Shown here piece by piece: positions 11,549-22,102 of a stretch of DNA of 64,000 bases. The DNA is from Oikopleura dioica (lineage: Eukaryota > Chordata > Appendicularia > Copelata > Oikopleuridae). The translations under genes were made by a program, and so were the position numbers. Each line of letters starts with the position of its first letter. Within the stretch, counting starts at the first letter, position 1. A model generated the notes under the pieces. It was not told where the DNA came from. It made no database searches and was given only the letters and a program-made list of their open reading frames with translations. The stretch spans positions 15,691,001-15,755,000 of the forward strand of contig OU015567.1 of the NCBI GenBank assembly GCA_907165135.1, given 5' to 3'.

Positions 11549-12260
11549 TCGGAATCTCTATTTGTTAAATTTTGATCTAAAAAAGTAACTCTTTTAAAAT
11601 TTCTATATACAGTTGTTGACATTTTTCTCCACAGCAGCATTCGACCCTCTCAAAGTCTCGTTATTACACAAATCTTTGTTTAGGTTCTCTTTCGCTCTTT
11701 CTCTCTCCTGATTTTTTGAAAGAAACCGGCTAAGACGCAAACAGGAGTAATGCACTGACCCCGGTGAGAAAGAAACGCAAAACCACTCTCTGCTCGTTTT
11801 TGTAAGTCGCGGATTAAAACAGCAGGATTAAAGACAAAACTCAACGTGACTCACTTTCTAAGTTTTACTGTAATCGTCATGTTTTCTTTTGTTGAGAAAA
11901 TAAGAGAGAGAACCTGGCCTGACTGTTGAAGCGTTTTTTTGTTGTTGATGAACTTTTTGAAACAATGCTTTTCTTGAGCTCTGGATTATTTAAAAAAAGA
12001 GAAAATTGCGTTTGGGTCGGTGCTTGATGTAAAAACCTGAGTCAGGCTACCCCAGAAAGCTGACTCAGGTTTTCGGTCAGGTTCTCAGCCCACCGTTGGT
12101 TTTCTTGTTCAACCAGATCATAATATCGAGTTTGCCGTATTTTCCAGAAGATGGCGCTGTTTGATCGACCAATCAGAAGAAAGGAAAATCAAACAGCGCC
12201 ATTTTCAAAAAAATAGCTCGAAACAATAAAAAACATGGAAAAATGATTACTTTTCGTGTA
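11549..12260. other. Intergenic; one minimal GAGTCAGG hairpin
   Basis: No gene is seen. A very short hairpin AACCTGAGTCAGGCT..AGCTGACTCAGGTT lies at 12033-12080. A second small inverted pair (ATGGCGCTGTTTGAT / ATCAAACAGCGCCAT) lies at 12151-12204 around CCAATCAGAAG. Confidence 0.45.
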
Positions 12261-12950
12261 TTAAGGGTAGGGTCCCCGTACAGGCCCAAAGCAGCGAGAC
12301 TCTCTTCCGAACCTATCAATGCTAAGAAGGCGTGTAATGGCTCAAATGAAAGTTCAATCTTAGATCTTCTGATTAACACGAGCTTTTTTCGAAATTCCAA
12401 GAGAAAAGTCATGTGCGGTTCGCTCAAAGTTGTCGTCTCAGCGAAAAATCGCGAAAATAGCCAATATTCAGGGCGACTCTCCTCCAAAGTGAGCAATGAA
12501 AACCCACTCGATTCTTTTGTAGGGTAAAGTTTGGACCCTAATCTTGAAAATGACACGAGCTTTTTTCAATTGGTCAAAATTTTCTATGTTAAAAATTTTA
12601 AAGTACGAAGGTACCCATTTTCTGTCCCTTTGACTCCGTGAATTGCCTTGCGGGCATAGCCCAAAAGGCGCCGTTCTCATCGCATATAGATGTCCTGAAC
12701 GTAGGCTTTCCAAAAAGGTATCATATGACACCCTAACATAACGACCAAAAATTGTAAAAATTTTAAAATTTCCGCCTTTTAGCCAAAATGCACTAATTTT
12801 CGCCATTTTGAATTGCAATTTATGCGAAAATGGGTTGAGATAGAGATAATTCTCATAAGGAGTTTTTTGCTCAGAATTTCATAGAGATTCAGAAAAAGTG
12901 GTCAAAACCCGATTCTGAGACTTGACCCTGTACGGGGACCCTACCCTTAA
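12261..12950. mobile_element. 690-bp element with perfect 24-bp TIRs beginning TTAAGGGTAGGG
   Basis: The left end TTAAGGGTAGGGTCCCCGTA continues CAGG. The right end is its exact complement, finishing ACCCTACCCTTAA. The TTAA at each edge could be a target duplication, leaving GGGTAGGGTCCCC..GGGGACCCTACCC as the element. The interior has no long ORF of recognisable type. The superfamily is open; a TTAA duplication would suggest piggyBac-type mobilisation. Confidence 0.75.
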
Positions 12951-13447
12951 AGTCGCGCGCGGCTACTTTTTCAAAAGTTAAATTAAGGGACTCCCACCCT
13001 TAAAAATTACGGTAAAAATTCTTTGAAAATCCATTTATTTCATAATTAACTGATAAAATTTCTTGCTCTCATTTTTTAGAAAGCAATTATTGATGGGAGG
13101 CCCTTAATAATCTCCAGTAAGTAAGATGTATCTGTTATTTCCTCCGTATAACTCTCAGATCTCGATTGCGTCCTGAATTTCTCGCGCAAATTCTGAAAGA
13201 TGCGAACACGAATCTTTGAATTTCCGAATTTGTCAAAATTCAGCTTACGTGACACAGACAGTCCACTTTTTTCAAGTCCGCTCTTTTTTGAAAAGCGAAA
13301 AATCGATGAAAAAATATTCCAGAGCTTTCCTGTTCAGATGTCTTTATGCAGCGAGGGGAAGCTACACCCAGTGCTCGGCGTGACGCAGCAGCGGGAAAAT
13401 TGTCGGCAACGTTGGGTAACTGATTCCTAGAAACGACGATTACTTAA

Positions 13448-13841
13448 TATGGTGGTTTTATACTGAAAGTAATTGGAACACGGGAATCAATCTCGAATGT
13501 GTTTATTTACCCTGATAGGTGTGAGCAGAAAATAATAAAATATATATATTATATTTTATGTTATACCTGTGAAGTCAGGGAAAAGAATGATAAAATTATA
13601 GGGGTACAGTCGTTTTTATAGTGTAGGACACCACCCATCGGTGGCACGGACTTAGACTTGGTCGTATGAACTCGGCGTTGGCCATATCGCCAACGCTGGA
13701 AAAGAGAGGGGCGAGCTGTCAAGGTATGATGGAGTGAAAGCCTTGGCGTTGAGCGCGTCACGGCTCACTGAGCATAATTACGTTGACCACGCGCGCTAGA
13801 ATTCCATATTTCGGAGCGAAAACAGTAGGAAAACCACTACA
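13448..13841 (-). repeat. 3' LTR of the retroelement
   Basis: In element sense it starts TGTAGTGGTTTTCC and ends AAAACCACCATA, so the ends form an imperfect inverted repeat. It contains the AT-rich run ATATATATTATATTTTAT (promoter- or polyA-like, inferred). It is identical as far as read to 17248-17641. Confidence 0.85.
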
Positions 13842-13862
13842 TATTTTCCCCTTTTTATTTTT
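13842..13862 (-). promoter_or_regulatory. Polypurine tract (plus-strand primer site)
   Basis: In element sense it reads AAAAATAAAAAGGGGAAAA directly before the 3' LTR, the position where a PPT primes second-strand synthesis in LTR elements. A 20-bp identical copy sits at 14702-14721. Confidence 0.75.
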
Positions 13863-13893
13863 GAAGCGAAGCGTCCGTTGAGCGTAGAAATTT

Positions 13894-14914
13894 TTACTGT
13901 TCTTCAATTAAGTCCCAAACATTTTCTGGTAGAGAATTGTGCTGGATGGAGTTTTCGACTTGTAGAGATTCCGAATGTGAAGTTTCTGCATGATCGATTC
14001 GGTAAGTCGAGTAATTGTGAGCAAGATCATCTGTGAAAATTTTGATGTGAGTCCTCGCATATTCGAGCTGGTCGGAAAACGATTTTGAATCGGCTTCTAG
14101 AAATTTGAAAGCGATCCTTGAGGTGTAATATCGTTTTTCATAGATTGTTTGAAATTTTTTTCACCAATTCGATGCGAGTGTTTTTATCGACCAAAAGCTG
14201 ATAGAGAATTGCTGTCTCACTTATCCAGTTGAGCAAACTGTCATGATTTTCAAAAAGCAATTCCTGGAGGTGGTTGATATCAAAGTGAAAGTGATCTTTA
14301 AGGGACTTAGCTTCGTTTTTCAATTCTTGCAAAAAGTCGAGCAGCGATTGCAAGTGTCTTTTGAAATTGAATTCGGTAAGAAGTGAATTGGAATAGTGAT
14401 ATCAAAGAGAGCAGGAATGATAAAGCGTTGAATGAGTCGCTTTGGAGGAGCGTTGTTGAGCAGGAAGAAATCATTTTGAAGAAAGGTCATTTTCGCGTTT
14501 TTCTCTTCTAAAAATGAGTATTGAACCAACCAGTACTCCTTTCAGAACCATATTTTTTGAGGCTAAAATGCGCCATCGAGTGTATCTTCCGGACGTTGTG
14601 AAGTCATTCCGATGTCTTTTCTTGTGATTTTTCGTGACCAGTGAGGAGTAGTCAAAGTCGTGAGTTGGGCCTTTCGTGATGGATATTTTTCTGTCTACTT
14701 CTTTTCCCCTTTTTATTTTTGGGCGAATGATCTTCACGAGCAGGGGATCGTTAATGAGCGCCACTGTGATTCGAGCGGTTATCTGTGTTATGAGAACATA
14801 AATCCACAGAGGCCTGCATGAAAACTTCGTAATAACGATCTGGTTGAGCATTACCAGTAAGCTGGATTCCCATTTGAGCTTGATCGGGGAAGTTAAATTT
14901 TTCTTATGAGCCAA
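13894..14914 (-). pseudogene. Broken ORF in the 3' part of the LTR element
   Basis: Reading 14914 to 13894 on the minus strand, coding-looking sequence continues but changes frame near 14370 and again in an A-run near 14160, ending in a stop at 13894. The first part has a hydrophobic stretch (about 14800-14870) followed by a basic segment. The later part is Asn/His/Leu-rich and ends EEQ. The position (last ORF before the PPT) is where env-like or accessory ORFs sit, but no motif proves that. The frames may be real breaks or assembly errors in homopolymers. Confidence 0.45.
14702..14721 (-). promoter_or_regulatory. Second, internal polypurine tract
   Basis: TTTTCCCCTTTTTATTTTTG on the plus strand is identical over 20 bp to the terminal PPT at 13844-13863. 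It may act as a central PPT, or mark an old internal junction. Confidence 0.55.
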
Positions 14915-14929
14915 TTTCTAGTTGTGCAT

Positions 14930-17220
14930 TGAATCGCCGAAGTTGTGAGGAACCAATTAACCAATTGACATCGATGTCGTGTGAGCAGGGCTTTAGACTA
15001 CAGAGAGAGCGAGCAATCCAGTTATGAGTAAACGGTGGCTAGATAATGGGAACGCATATCTGAGCACCACCACGTCGTGAATCTGACGATTTGTGAGCGA
15101 GATAGTCGAGCAGCTATCTGTGAATCAGGTCGAGTTATGAGCAAAACTTCTAGACCATTAAAGGATTAGTCGAGCAGCTAATCACAGGACAACACTATCG
15201 TCGTGAGCGGAGACGATCTTTCCAAACGTTGTCGTGAGCTGAGTCATCTCTATCATTTGGCTTTTTATGATCTTTATGACTCGTTAACTTCTTTTCATTC
15301 TTCTGAGCAGGAATGATCTCATCTCTATCAACAAGGAGCGGTTGATCTTTATGAGAATTAATTTCAGACTTGTTCTTAACTTCGTCTTTTAGGACTTTCC
15401 CTTGTGATTCGGCCACGTCATCTTCCTTGATAATTTCTGTTCTGTTTAAGGCAGTCTTTCGTTTGAGCGGTCGAATCAGACTGATATGACGCCGATATTT
15501 TTCTTCGTAATTGGATATTTGATTGCAATCAGTTTGTGCATAATCGACAAGATATATAAAGACTTTTTCTAAGGGTTATTGAGCGAATATTATGTCCTTA
15601 TGAGCGAGCGACGAAGTTCTTTGAGCGGTAATATCAGATGCATATATCTCACGAGCAGGAGATTGTTCTGATTCCTTTTCATGATTGACGAAAAACCTTC
15701 TGAGCAGTTGCACTGGCTAATGATTTCTAGCGTGAGCAATGTGCAAGTTTCGTTTTCAATCGTCAACGTGCGATTATTGGAGAACAAGTTGATCACGAGA
15801 AAAGAGAGCTTGTGATATTTGAGTTAAAAGCTTCTCGTGAGTAGACAGGCATTGCGAGCAGTAGCCATAATTTGGATGTCCAGTTTTTTTTTAGCTTCTC
15901 AGAGCAGAGAAGGAATTCTTTGTGATCCATCTTTTTAACGAATTCTTATTAATAAGCCTTAATTTTGGAGCGATTTATCCAATATTCGTGAAGACATTTT
16001 ATCGAGCAAATAATCATTTCCACATAACTCGTTGTTATTATTGTTTTCTTCACCAGAGTCATTATAATATATCTCTTTTTTTTAACGTCTGATGAGTTGG
16101 GATCGTTAACAAGTATGGCTTCATTTCGGAGATTGAGCGAATTATCTCCGACTGTTATATTAGAGCGGGTCCATACCAACCATTATTGGACATGTGACTT
16201 TCTGAACGACGAGCAGGTTCAGCTTGACTTTGGTGATGAAGATAAAAGTGTGGCCTCAATGAGTGAGTCGAGCGTTCTCACAATTAAAAATTTGCACACT
16301 TTTGTGGCACATTTGACGGTTCTTGATGAAAGGTGCAAATAGAAGAGCGGAAACATCTGAGCGGATGCTTGTTCTACTGCAACCAAAATTGATGAGCAGC
16401 ATATTGGAGTCCATTAAGCAAGATATTTAAAACCAAATTTGTATTGCGCTCGTGATGAAATTTCCGTCATTTTTCTCATCATAAATTTTTTCGTCATTCG
16501 TTAATTTTTCGTCTCATAATTTTTGATATCTTTTTTTATATCATTAGATGCAATAAAGACGATTTTTCGAGCTTCGAGCAGAGCTGTGAATGTTTTGAGT
16601 TTGATTGATCATCAGCGGCGATAATATTCTGTTTTTCAGGATAGATCATTCTGTAGCACGCTGAGCAATATTTCGAAGATTGAGTAATAATTTTTCCCGT
16701 TTGAGCAGTTCCAAGAGCCAAGGTTGAGCTGTTACGAACCGTACACGAATTTCGCCATCTCTTTGGAATGAATAAGTATATTCAAATCTTAACTTTTCCC
16801 AGAAGGGTTATTACAATGAGGGAACTTTGATTTTCTTTTGTCAGGATTCGAAACATGACGACCTTGATGATTTCTTCTTAGATGAGCGATCATTTGATTG
16901 GTAATTTTCATGAAGTACACTTTGATTTTAAGTTGTCGTTTTCATGGATTTGATCATCAGTTTGATTTCCGGTTGAGGTCGGGGATTTTTGAAAGCAATG
17001 AGATTCCGTTTTTTCGAATTAAAAAAAATATCAACTTTTTCCGGAAGTAAAACTTTTTATCATATTTATCGAGAAAATCGGGTAAAATTGCCTAAGGATT
17101 CAAAACAATGCCCATTTTATCGAATAAATAAAGATATATAAGTATATATTCGCGGATCGTCATTGATAATTTCACGGGAAATTTATCTCTAGTTTCTCTT
17201 TTATATCTCTCTTGTTGGGC
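14930..17220. other. Internal region of the LTR element without intact genes
   Basis: Only short open stretches remain, for example a hydrophilic Lys/Asp-rich piece at 15195-15416 (minus) with repeated SHKD, and a Cys-containing piece at 16536-16721 (minus). The plus strand is strikingly rich in GAGC (TGAGCA, CGAGCAG, TGAGCGG), while GCTC is rare. No retroviral enzyme motif is visible. Confidence 0.5.
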
Positions 17221-17225
17221 GTACC

Positions 17226-17242
17226 GATTATTTCAGTCACCA
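17226..17242 (-). promoter_or_regulatory. Putative primer-binding site
   Basis: In element sense TGGTGACTGAAATAATC begins 5 nt after the 5' LTR. It starts with TGG, the complement of tRNA CCA-3', as expected for a tRNA-primed element. The tRNA identity cannot be set without a tRNA list. Confidence 0.6.
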
Positions 17243-17247
17243 AAATA

Positions 17248-17641
17248 TATGGTGGTTTTATACTGAAAGTAATTGGAACACGGGAATCAATCTCGAATGT
17301 GTTTATTTACCCTGATAGGTGTGAGCAGAAAATAATAAAATATATATATTATATTTTATGTTATACCTGTGAAGTCAGGGAAAAGAATGATAAAATTATA
17401 GGGGTACAGTCGTTTTTATAGTGTAGGACACCACCCATCGGTGGCACGGACTTAGACTTGGTCGTATGAACTCGGCGTTGGCCATATCGCCAACGCTGGA
17501 AAAGAGAGGGGCGAGCTGTCAAGGTATGATGGAGTGAAAGCCTTGGCGTTGAGCGCGTCACGGCTCACTGAGCATAATTACGTTGACCACGCGCGCTAGA
17601 ATTCCATATTTCGGAGCGAAAACAGTAGGAAAACCACTACA
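17248..17641 (-). repeat. 5' LTR of the retroelement
   Basis: Direct repeat of 13448-13841 with no difference noticed. It would hold the element promoter. TTAA at 17642-17645 matches the 4-bp duplication at the other edge. Confidence 0.85.
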
Positions 17642-17774
17642 TTAAGGGTATCCATGGCATTAGGAAGTAAAATCAAAACTGTGACTGGCCAATAATTTTT
17701 AAGTGAAGACCCTTAATTAAGCCAAATTCAAATCAGCAACTCGGATTTTCTTTTAAATTTCTTTCAAAGTTATT

Positions 17775-17880
17775 ATAGTGACACCCTTATTTCATTCCCC
17801 AAATCATAGTTGAAACAAACTCATAATTCAAATAAAACATCTTTCTCAAATTTAAGCGGGAAAAATAAAGGTGTCACTCA
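17775..17880. repeat. GACACCCTTAT-family hairpin element
   Basis: Left end ATAGTGACACCCTTATTTC, right end AAAATAAAGGTGTCACT. Non-coding and about 105 bp. Confidence 0.55.
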
Positions 17881-18353
17881 GTTTAACAAAGCTTGAAGAA
17901 AAATCTATAATATGAAGGGTATCCCCTTAGAGGGTAACCTCAGATTATGTATTTTCCCTCTAACTTTGACCCTTACTTATCCCCTTATTTGATTCGCTGT
18001 TTTTTTTTTCAGTAGCTCAAATAAATTACTCTTTCGTTGAACCTCGTTGAAATATAAAATATCAAAAATTGCTCAACTGCGTTTCATCTCTTTATTTGAT
18101 AAGTGATGAGTTTAGCGATGAAATTTATCGAATTTGCTCGCAGCCGGGCGCATTTCTCACAGCCCTGAAATTTGCGTTTTCGTTAGAGGGTTCTTCTAGC
18201 GCATTAAAATTTAGCTTTTTGCCGGCTTGTGAAAATAGCGATTTATCTTTTGAACTCTTCTTCGAAAGTTTGCACTTTTTAGATTTTCGTAATCTAATTT
18301 TTGGCTTTATAAAATCGGGGTTAAGATCTTTTCGATACCTTTTCTTAGAATCA

Positions 18354-18690
18354 GGGTTCGAAAACCTGTGTAAAAACCTGAGTCAGGGTCCGAGAAGAGC
18401 TTGTTTTCCGTCAGCACCCTGACTCAGGTTTTAGCACACATTTAAGAGCCCATATTCTAGCTTCTTACAGGTTCGAACCGTTCGACAGCTTATGTGAAAA
18501 CCTGAGTCAGGCCTTCATAAAAATCGTATGAATCCTGACTCAGGTTTCTACACAGGTTGTCGAGCCTCTAAGAAGCTAGAACCTGAAATCTAAAATCTGT
18601 GCTCAAAACCTGAGTCAGGGTGCTTTCAAAGCTGCGAAACTTCAATAAGGACCCTTACTCAGGTTTTGTACACAGGGTGCCGAACTCAGC
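18354..18690. repeat. Three adjacent GAGTCAGG hairpin MITEs
   Basis: Copies at about 18354-18452, 18474-18567 and 18590-18690. Each has AACCTGTGT..AACCTGAGTCAGG at one end and CCTGACTCAGGTTT..ACACAGG at the other. They sit side by side with spacers of about 20-30 bp, and only hairpin ends remain with almost no core. Confidence 0.7.
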
Positions 18691-20145
18691 AAAAACAGTA
18701 CTGCTTTAGAAAAAGGACTTTCCTTCACGAAGCAGAAAAACCGCAGTGTTCGACCGCGAAATCAGCAAAAAGTTCACCGCTCTCAAATTTTCCTTAACAA
18801 AAATATTTTTCTAAAAACTGGCGAATTCCGATCGGAAACATGGCTTTTTCCATTTTTCCGCTGGATTTTTTGTTTTTGTTAATTTTTAGAATTTGGTTGA
18901 ACCGCACGTTTAGTTTCAAACCGAGCTGAAATTTTGGAGAGGCCGAAAATTGGAATTGGCAAAACAGAAAAAGTGGGGAGTTAGTATTTTCGCGGCGGGA
19001 TTTGTTATAAGAACAGGATTTAGAAAATCGACGGTTACTGTTTTTGCTTGTTTCCAGAATGTTATTTTTCCTCGCAGATCAATCTATCGTCGTGACACCC
19101 TTATTTCTCCGAAAAAAGATGAGAGTATTTGTGTTTCTTTTATTTGGAGAAATCAGGGTGTCACTCTGGAAACAAGCAAGTAAATCGCACGCAATAACTT
19201 TAAACTGATTCTCGGTGCATAGTCTTTTGACACCCTTATTCACTTCAAGGTGACCGAAGACAGGATAAATAAGGGTGTCAATATGCTATCCCTATCGAAA
19301 AAACCCTAGATTTTCAGTTTGATAACTTAAATTTTGATTTTTCCGTGTGACAACATTATTTTCTCTGCTAAAAAACTATTTAAGAAAAAAAAATAAGGGT
19401 ATCACTTCACTAGTCAGTCTTTAGAAGCTTTTGTAGAAAAATATCATTTATTTCCGAAGACTGGCTAACGAAGTGATACCCTTATTTTTTCCATTTAAAA
19501 GTGTTCCATTGAAAATAAAGTGGAAAAAATAAGGGTGTCACAAGGAAAAATCTAAAGGGCTGATAACTGAATGAAAGATAAATTTCGAGTTAAGTAAAAA
19601 ATGAGATCATTCAAAAACCACGTAATCAAGCCCTTTAGGTTCTTTCCCGCTCGTCAAATTTTAGTAAGTCGCAGTTGAAATTCAACCCCCGAAATACGTA
19701 AAAGCCAAAATTCGTTACCTGGTATGAACAGTTCTCGATAATGCTTGATTTGAAGCTCCTGCGCGAGAGCTTGATTGATCGCTTCTTTTTCCTGGTCAGC
19801 GCCGTCGCTAGAATTTCAAATCAAGATTTAGCCGTTTTTTCAGAAAGAAAAAACATCTCGGACGAGAGACAGTTCGAAAGAAAAGCGACAGTTTTACACC
19901 TTTTCTGAAGGAATTATCATTTTGGATGAGACAGCCGAAGCAAAGAAATTCAAGCAAACAAACAACTTTTTAGAAATCAGGGAAAAAAGTTCAAATCTTG
20001 ACCAAAATTAATAAGCCGCTTGCGGCTTTCAATCTGCTTTTTAATACAAATTTTCATCTTTACAAAAAAGCCGCAATCGGCTTTTTCACAAATTTTCGTA
20101 TGTTGTAAAAACCGCGTGCGGCTTTTTCAGTTCATTTTATTTTTG
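18691..20145. repeat. Cluster of GACACCCTTAT / TTAAGGGTATC hairpins, no gene
   Basis: Inverted pairs occur at 19084-19165, 19226-19284 (TTTTGACACCCTTATTCAC / ATAAGGGTGTCAATATG), 19345-19410 and 19482-19545. An outer pair (ATAAGGGTATCACTTC..ACTAGT / ACGAAGTGATACCCTTATTT) suggests one element inside another. At 20010-20130 GCCGCTTGCGGC-type palindromes stand alone three times. Confidence 0.5.
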
Positions 20146-20147
20146 AT

Positions 20148-20378
20148 TCCGAAAACCTGTGTAGAAAACCTGAGTCAGGGCCTGAAAGATCTTCAGTGAA
20201 AAGCCGCGTAGCGGCTTTTAAAACGGAGCCGCGAAGCGGCTTCGCAAAAATTAGAAAAGAGATTGGAATACTTATTTTGCGAAGCCGCTTTGCGGCTTCG
20301 TTTCTAAAAGGCGCTACGCGGCTTTTCATGAGAATTATTTTAGACCCTAACTCTGGTTTTCTACACAGGTTGCCGAGC
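20148..20378. repeat. GAGTCAGG MITE with four GCCGC/GCGGC cores
   Basis: Ends AACCTGTGTAGAAAACCTGA and its right-hand complement bracket GAAAAGCCGCGTAGCGGC, GCCGCGAAGCGGC, GCCGCTTTGCGGC and GCTACGCGGC. The full unit can fold into a long stem. Confidence 0.75.
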
Positions 20379-20379
20379 T

Positions 20380-22094
20380 TAGTTTCTTTATATTTTTTAA
20401 AAATCATTAAAATTGTAGTCATCTTTGTTCTGCTAAAATCAGCGAAATTCAACCCCAGTTTTCGTTTTTTCAAGCGTTGTTTTACAGAAGTACTTTGGTC
20501 CGTTGCGAAGTGAAGAGGTTAAAATTAGTTGACCGATAAAACGCGAAATAGAAAGCCGAAAAACGTTCTTTAGAAAAAGAATTATAATTATTCTGGTTAT
20601 TTTTACCTGCGAAGCTCGACGGGCGTATTGTTTATTCGACGGGGCAACTTGTCGACTTTTTATCGGTTCAAAAGAAAGTTGCTTTGTGGAACTTATCAAT
20701 TCGCCGCGGCGCGAATAATTCGCGCTTTCTACATCGCCTATCTTGTCCTTTTTCGTTAGAAAGACGCGTTTTTCTTTGTTTGCTTAAACTTTTGTTCTAA
20801 AGAAAAACACATTTTCAATTCGAGGAACTTAAGGGTATCACAAGCGAAATAATAACTTGTCAAAATTTTAAATCATAGAAGATGAACAATTATAAAACAA
20901 AAATAAGGGTGTGCACTTAAGAAATAAATGATTCCAAAAAGTCCTTTAGGGATGGTACACCCTTATTCCATTTTACTTTTTTTCACAAAAATTACTCAAA
21001 AACTTATTTTAAATAAAATTAGGGGCTTGCTCCTATAAAAATAACGCCAAAAATTAAGTTTAAAAATTAATGAGTAGATACCCTTAAAATTTTTGATTGG
21101 CAATCAAATTGATTGTGATAGCCAGGAAAAGCTAGAAACTCGTTTTTATTTAAATATTTTGCATAAAATATTTTTTCTTGAATTAAAAAGTTCATTTTCG
21201 GAGGGAAAAACTTAAGGGCATCCCTAGAAAAATGATGAAGCGTCCAAAGTTGACATAACCGTGAAAACTAAGAGCGCATCATTTGTAAAATTAATTTTGA
21301 GGAGCTCGAAAACTTTGTCTTCTTACGAGTTTATTCCGGATTCAAACGGCAATCGAAAATTGTTCAACTACGAAGAGCAATTAATTCGAAAGAAAACGTT
21401 TTTAATTATAATAATTTGTCTGTTCGTCAGTCCTCATCACTAATTGCTGCTTAGTAATTACGAGTTCCAGCTGATTAGGTAATTGAATTTGATTAAATGG
21501 CCAGGAAGCTAGCTTATTGTTCAATTAACCGGTATTTTTGATCGACAGATTAATTACGTGGGCGATAAACTAAATTCTGATTGGTCGAAAAATTTTAAAA
21601 AGTATTCTGATTGGCTCGAAATCTTGTAGTTTCGACAAATTGTAAAAACGGAGAAAATTCGCTTTTGAGCCAATCAGAATCCTGCATTTTGTTTTTGAAC
21701 CAATCAAAACCCAGATAGCCGCCAATGCATAGTATGAGCAATTTTTACAAAAATTCAGAGAAAATCTGACGTTTTTGCTTTTTAATTATTCTTAAAAATA
21801 ATTTAACAAAAATTATTACAGTTAATTCTTTTCAAAAAGAATTCCGGAGAACAGTCAATTTTGCTCAGCTTCTTTTTTAGTTGAGCTATTTTTATTGCTC
21901 CCTTGTTGGTATTCTCGAGATGCCTTTCTAAAAGCGCCCCAGAATGGCGATTGTCATTTGGCTTAAAATTCTGAACCGATTCCTTCGTGGCTGGAAAATG
22001 ACGCCGACAGATTCCTGCTGACTTTTGAGGCTGAATTTGGGGATCGAAAATCGATTACTTTGTATTTTTTGGGAGAGATCGAAAACCGCAGATA
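20380..22094. other. Intergenic with small hairpins, no gene recognised
   Basis: 20820-21065 and 21080-21240 hold TTAAGGGTATC / ATAAGGGTGT hairpin ends. 21575-21725 holds CCAATCAGAATC-type inverted segments around GGCTCGAAATC. No convincing exon is seen. Confidence 0.4.
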
Positions 22095-22102
22095 GGGCGA
22101 AT

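Larger units (their letters stand above)
13448..17641 (-). mobile_element. LTR retroelement, 4.2 kb, minus orientation, no recognisable pol
   Basis: Two direct 394-bp repeats (13448-13841 and 17248-17641) appear identical base for base, and the pair is flanked by TTAA (13444-13447 and 17642-17645). In minus orientation the PBS (17226-17242) follows the 5' LTR by 5 nt and the polypurine tract (13842-13862) abuts the 3' LTR. The 3.4-kb interior has no visible YxDD reverse transcriptase, integrase or protease motif. It holds only a broken ORF near the 3' end. It is therefore probably non-autonomous. Identical LTRs indicate a recent insertion. Confidence 0.85.

Noticed and set aside
13561-17561. 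Two identical 66-residue ORFs on the minus strand at 13561-13761 and 17361-17561
   Set aside because: Both lie inside the LTRs. They repeat because the LTRs repeat, and show no coding signature.
18470-18490. GGTTCGAACC as a tRNA T-loop
   Set aside because: No anticodon stem, acceptor stem or A box around it; it abuts MITE ends.
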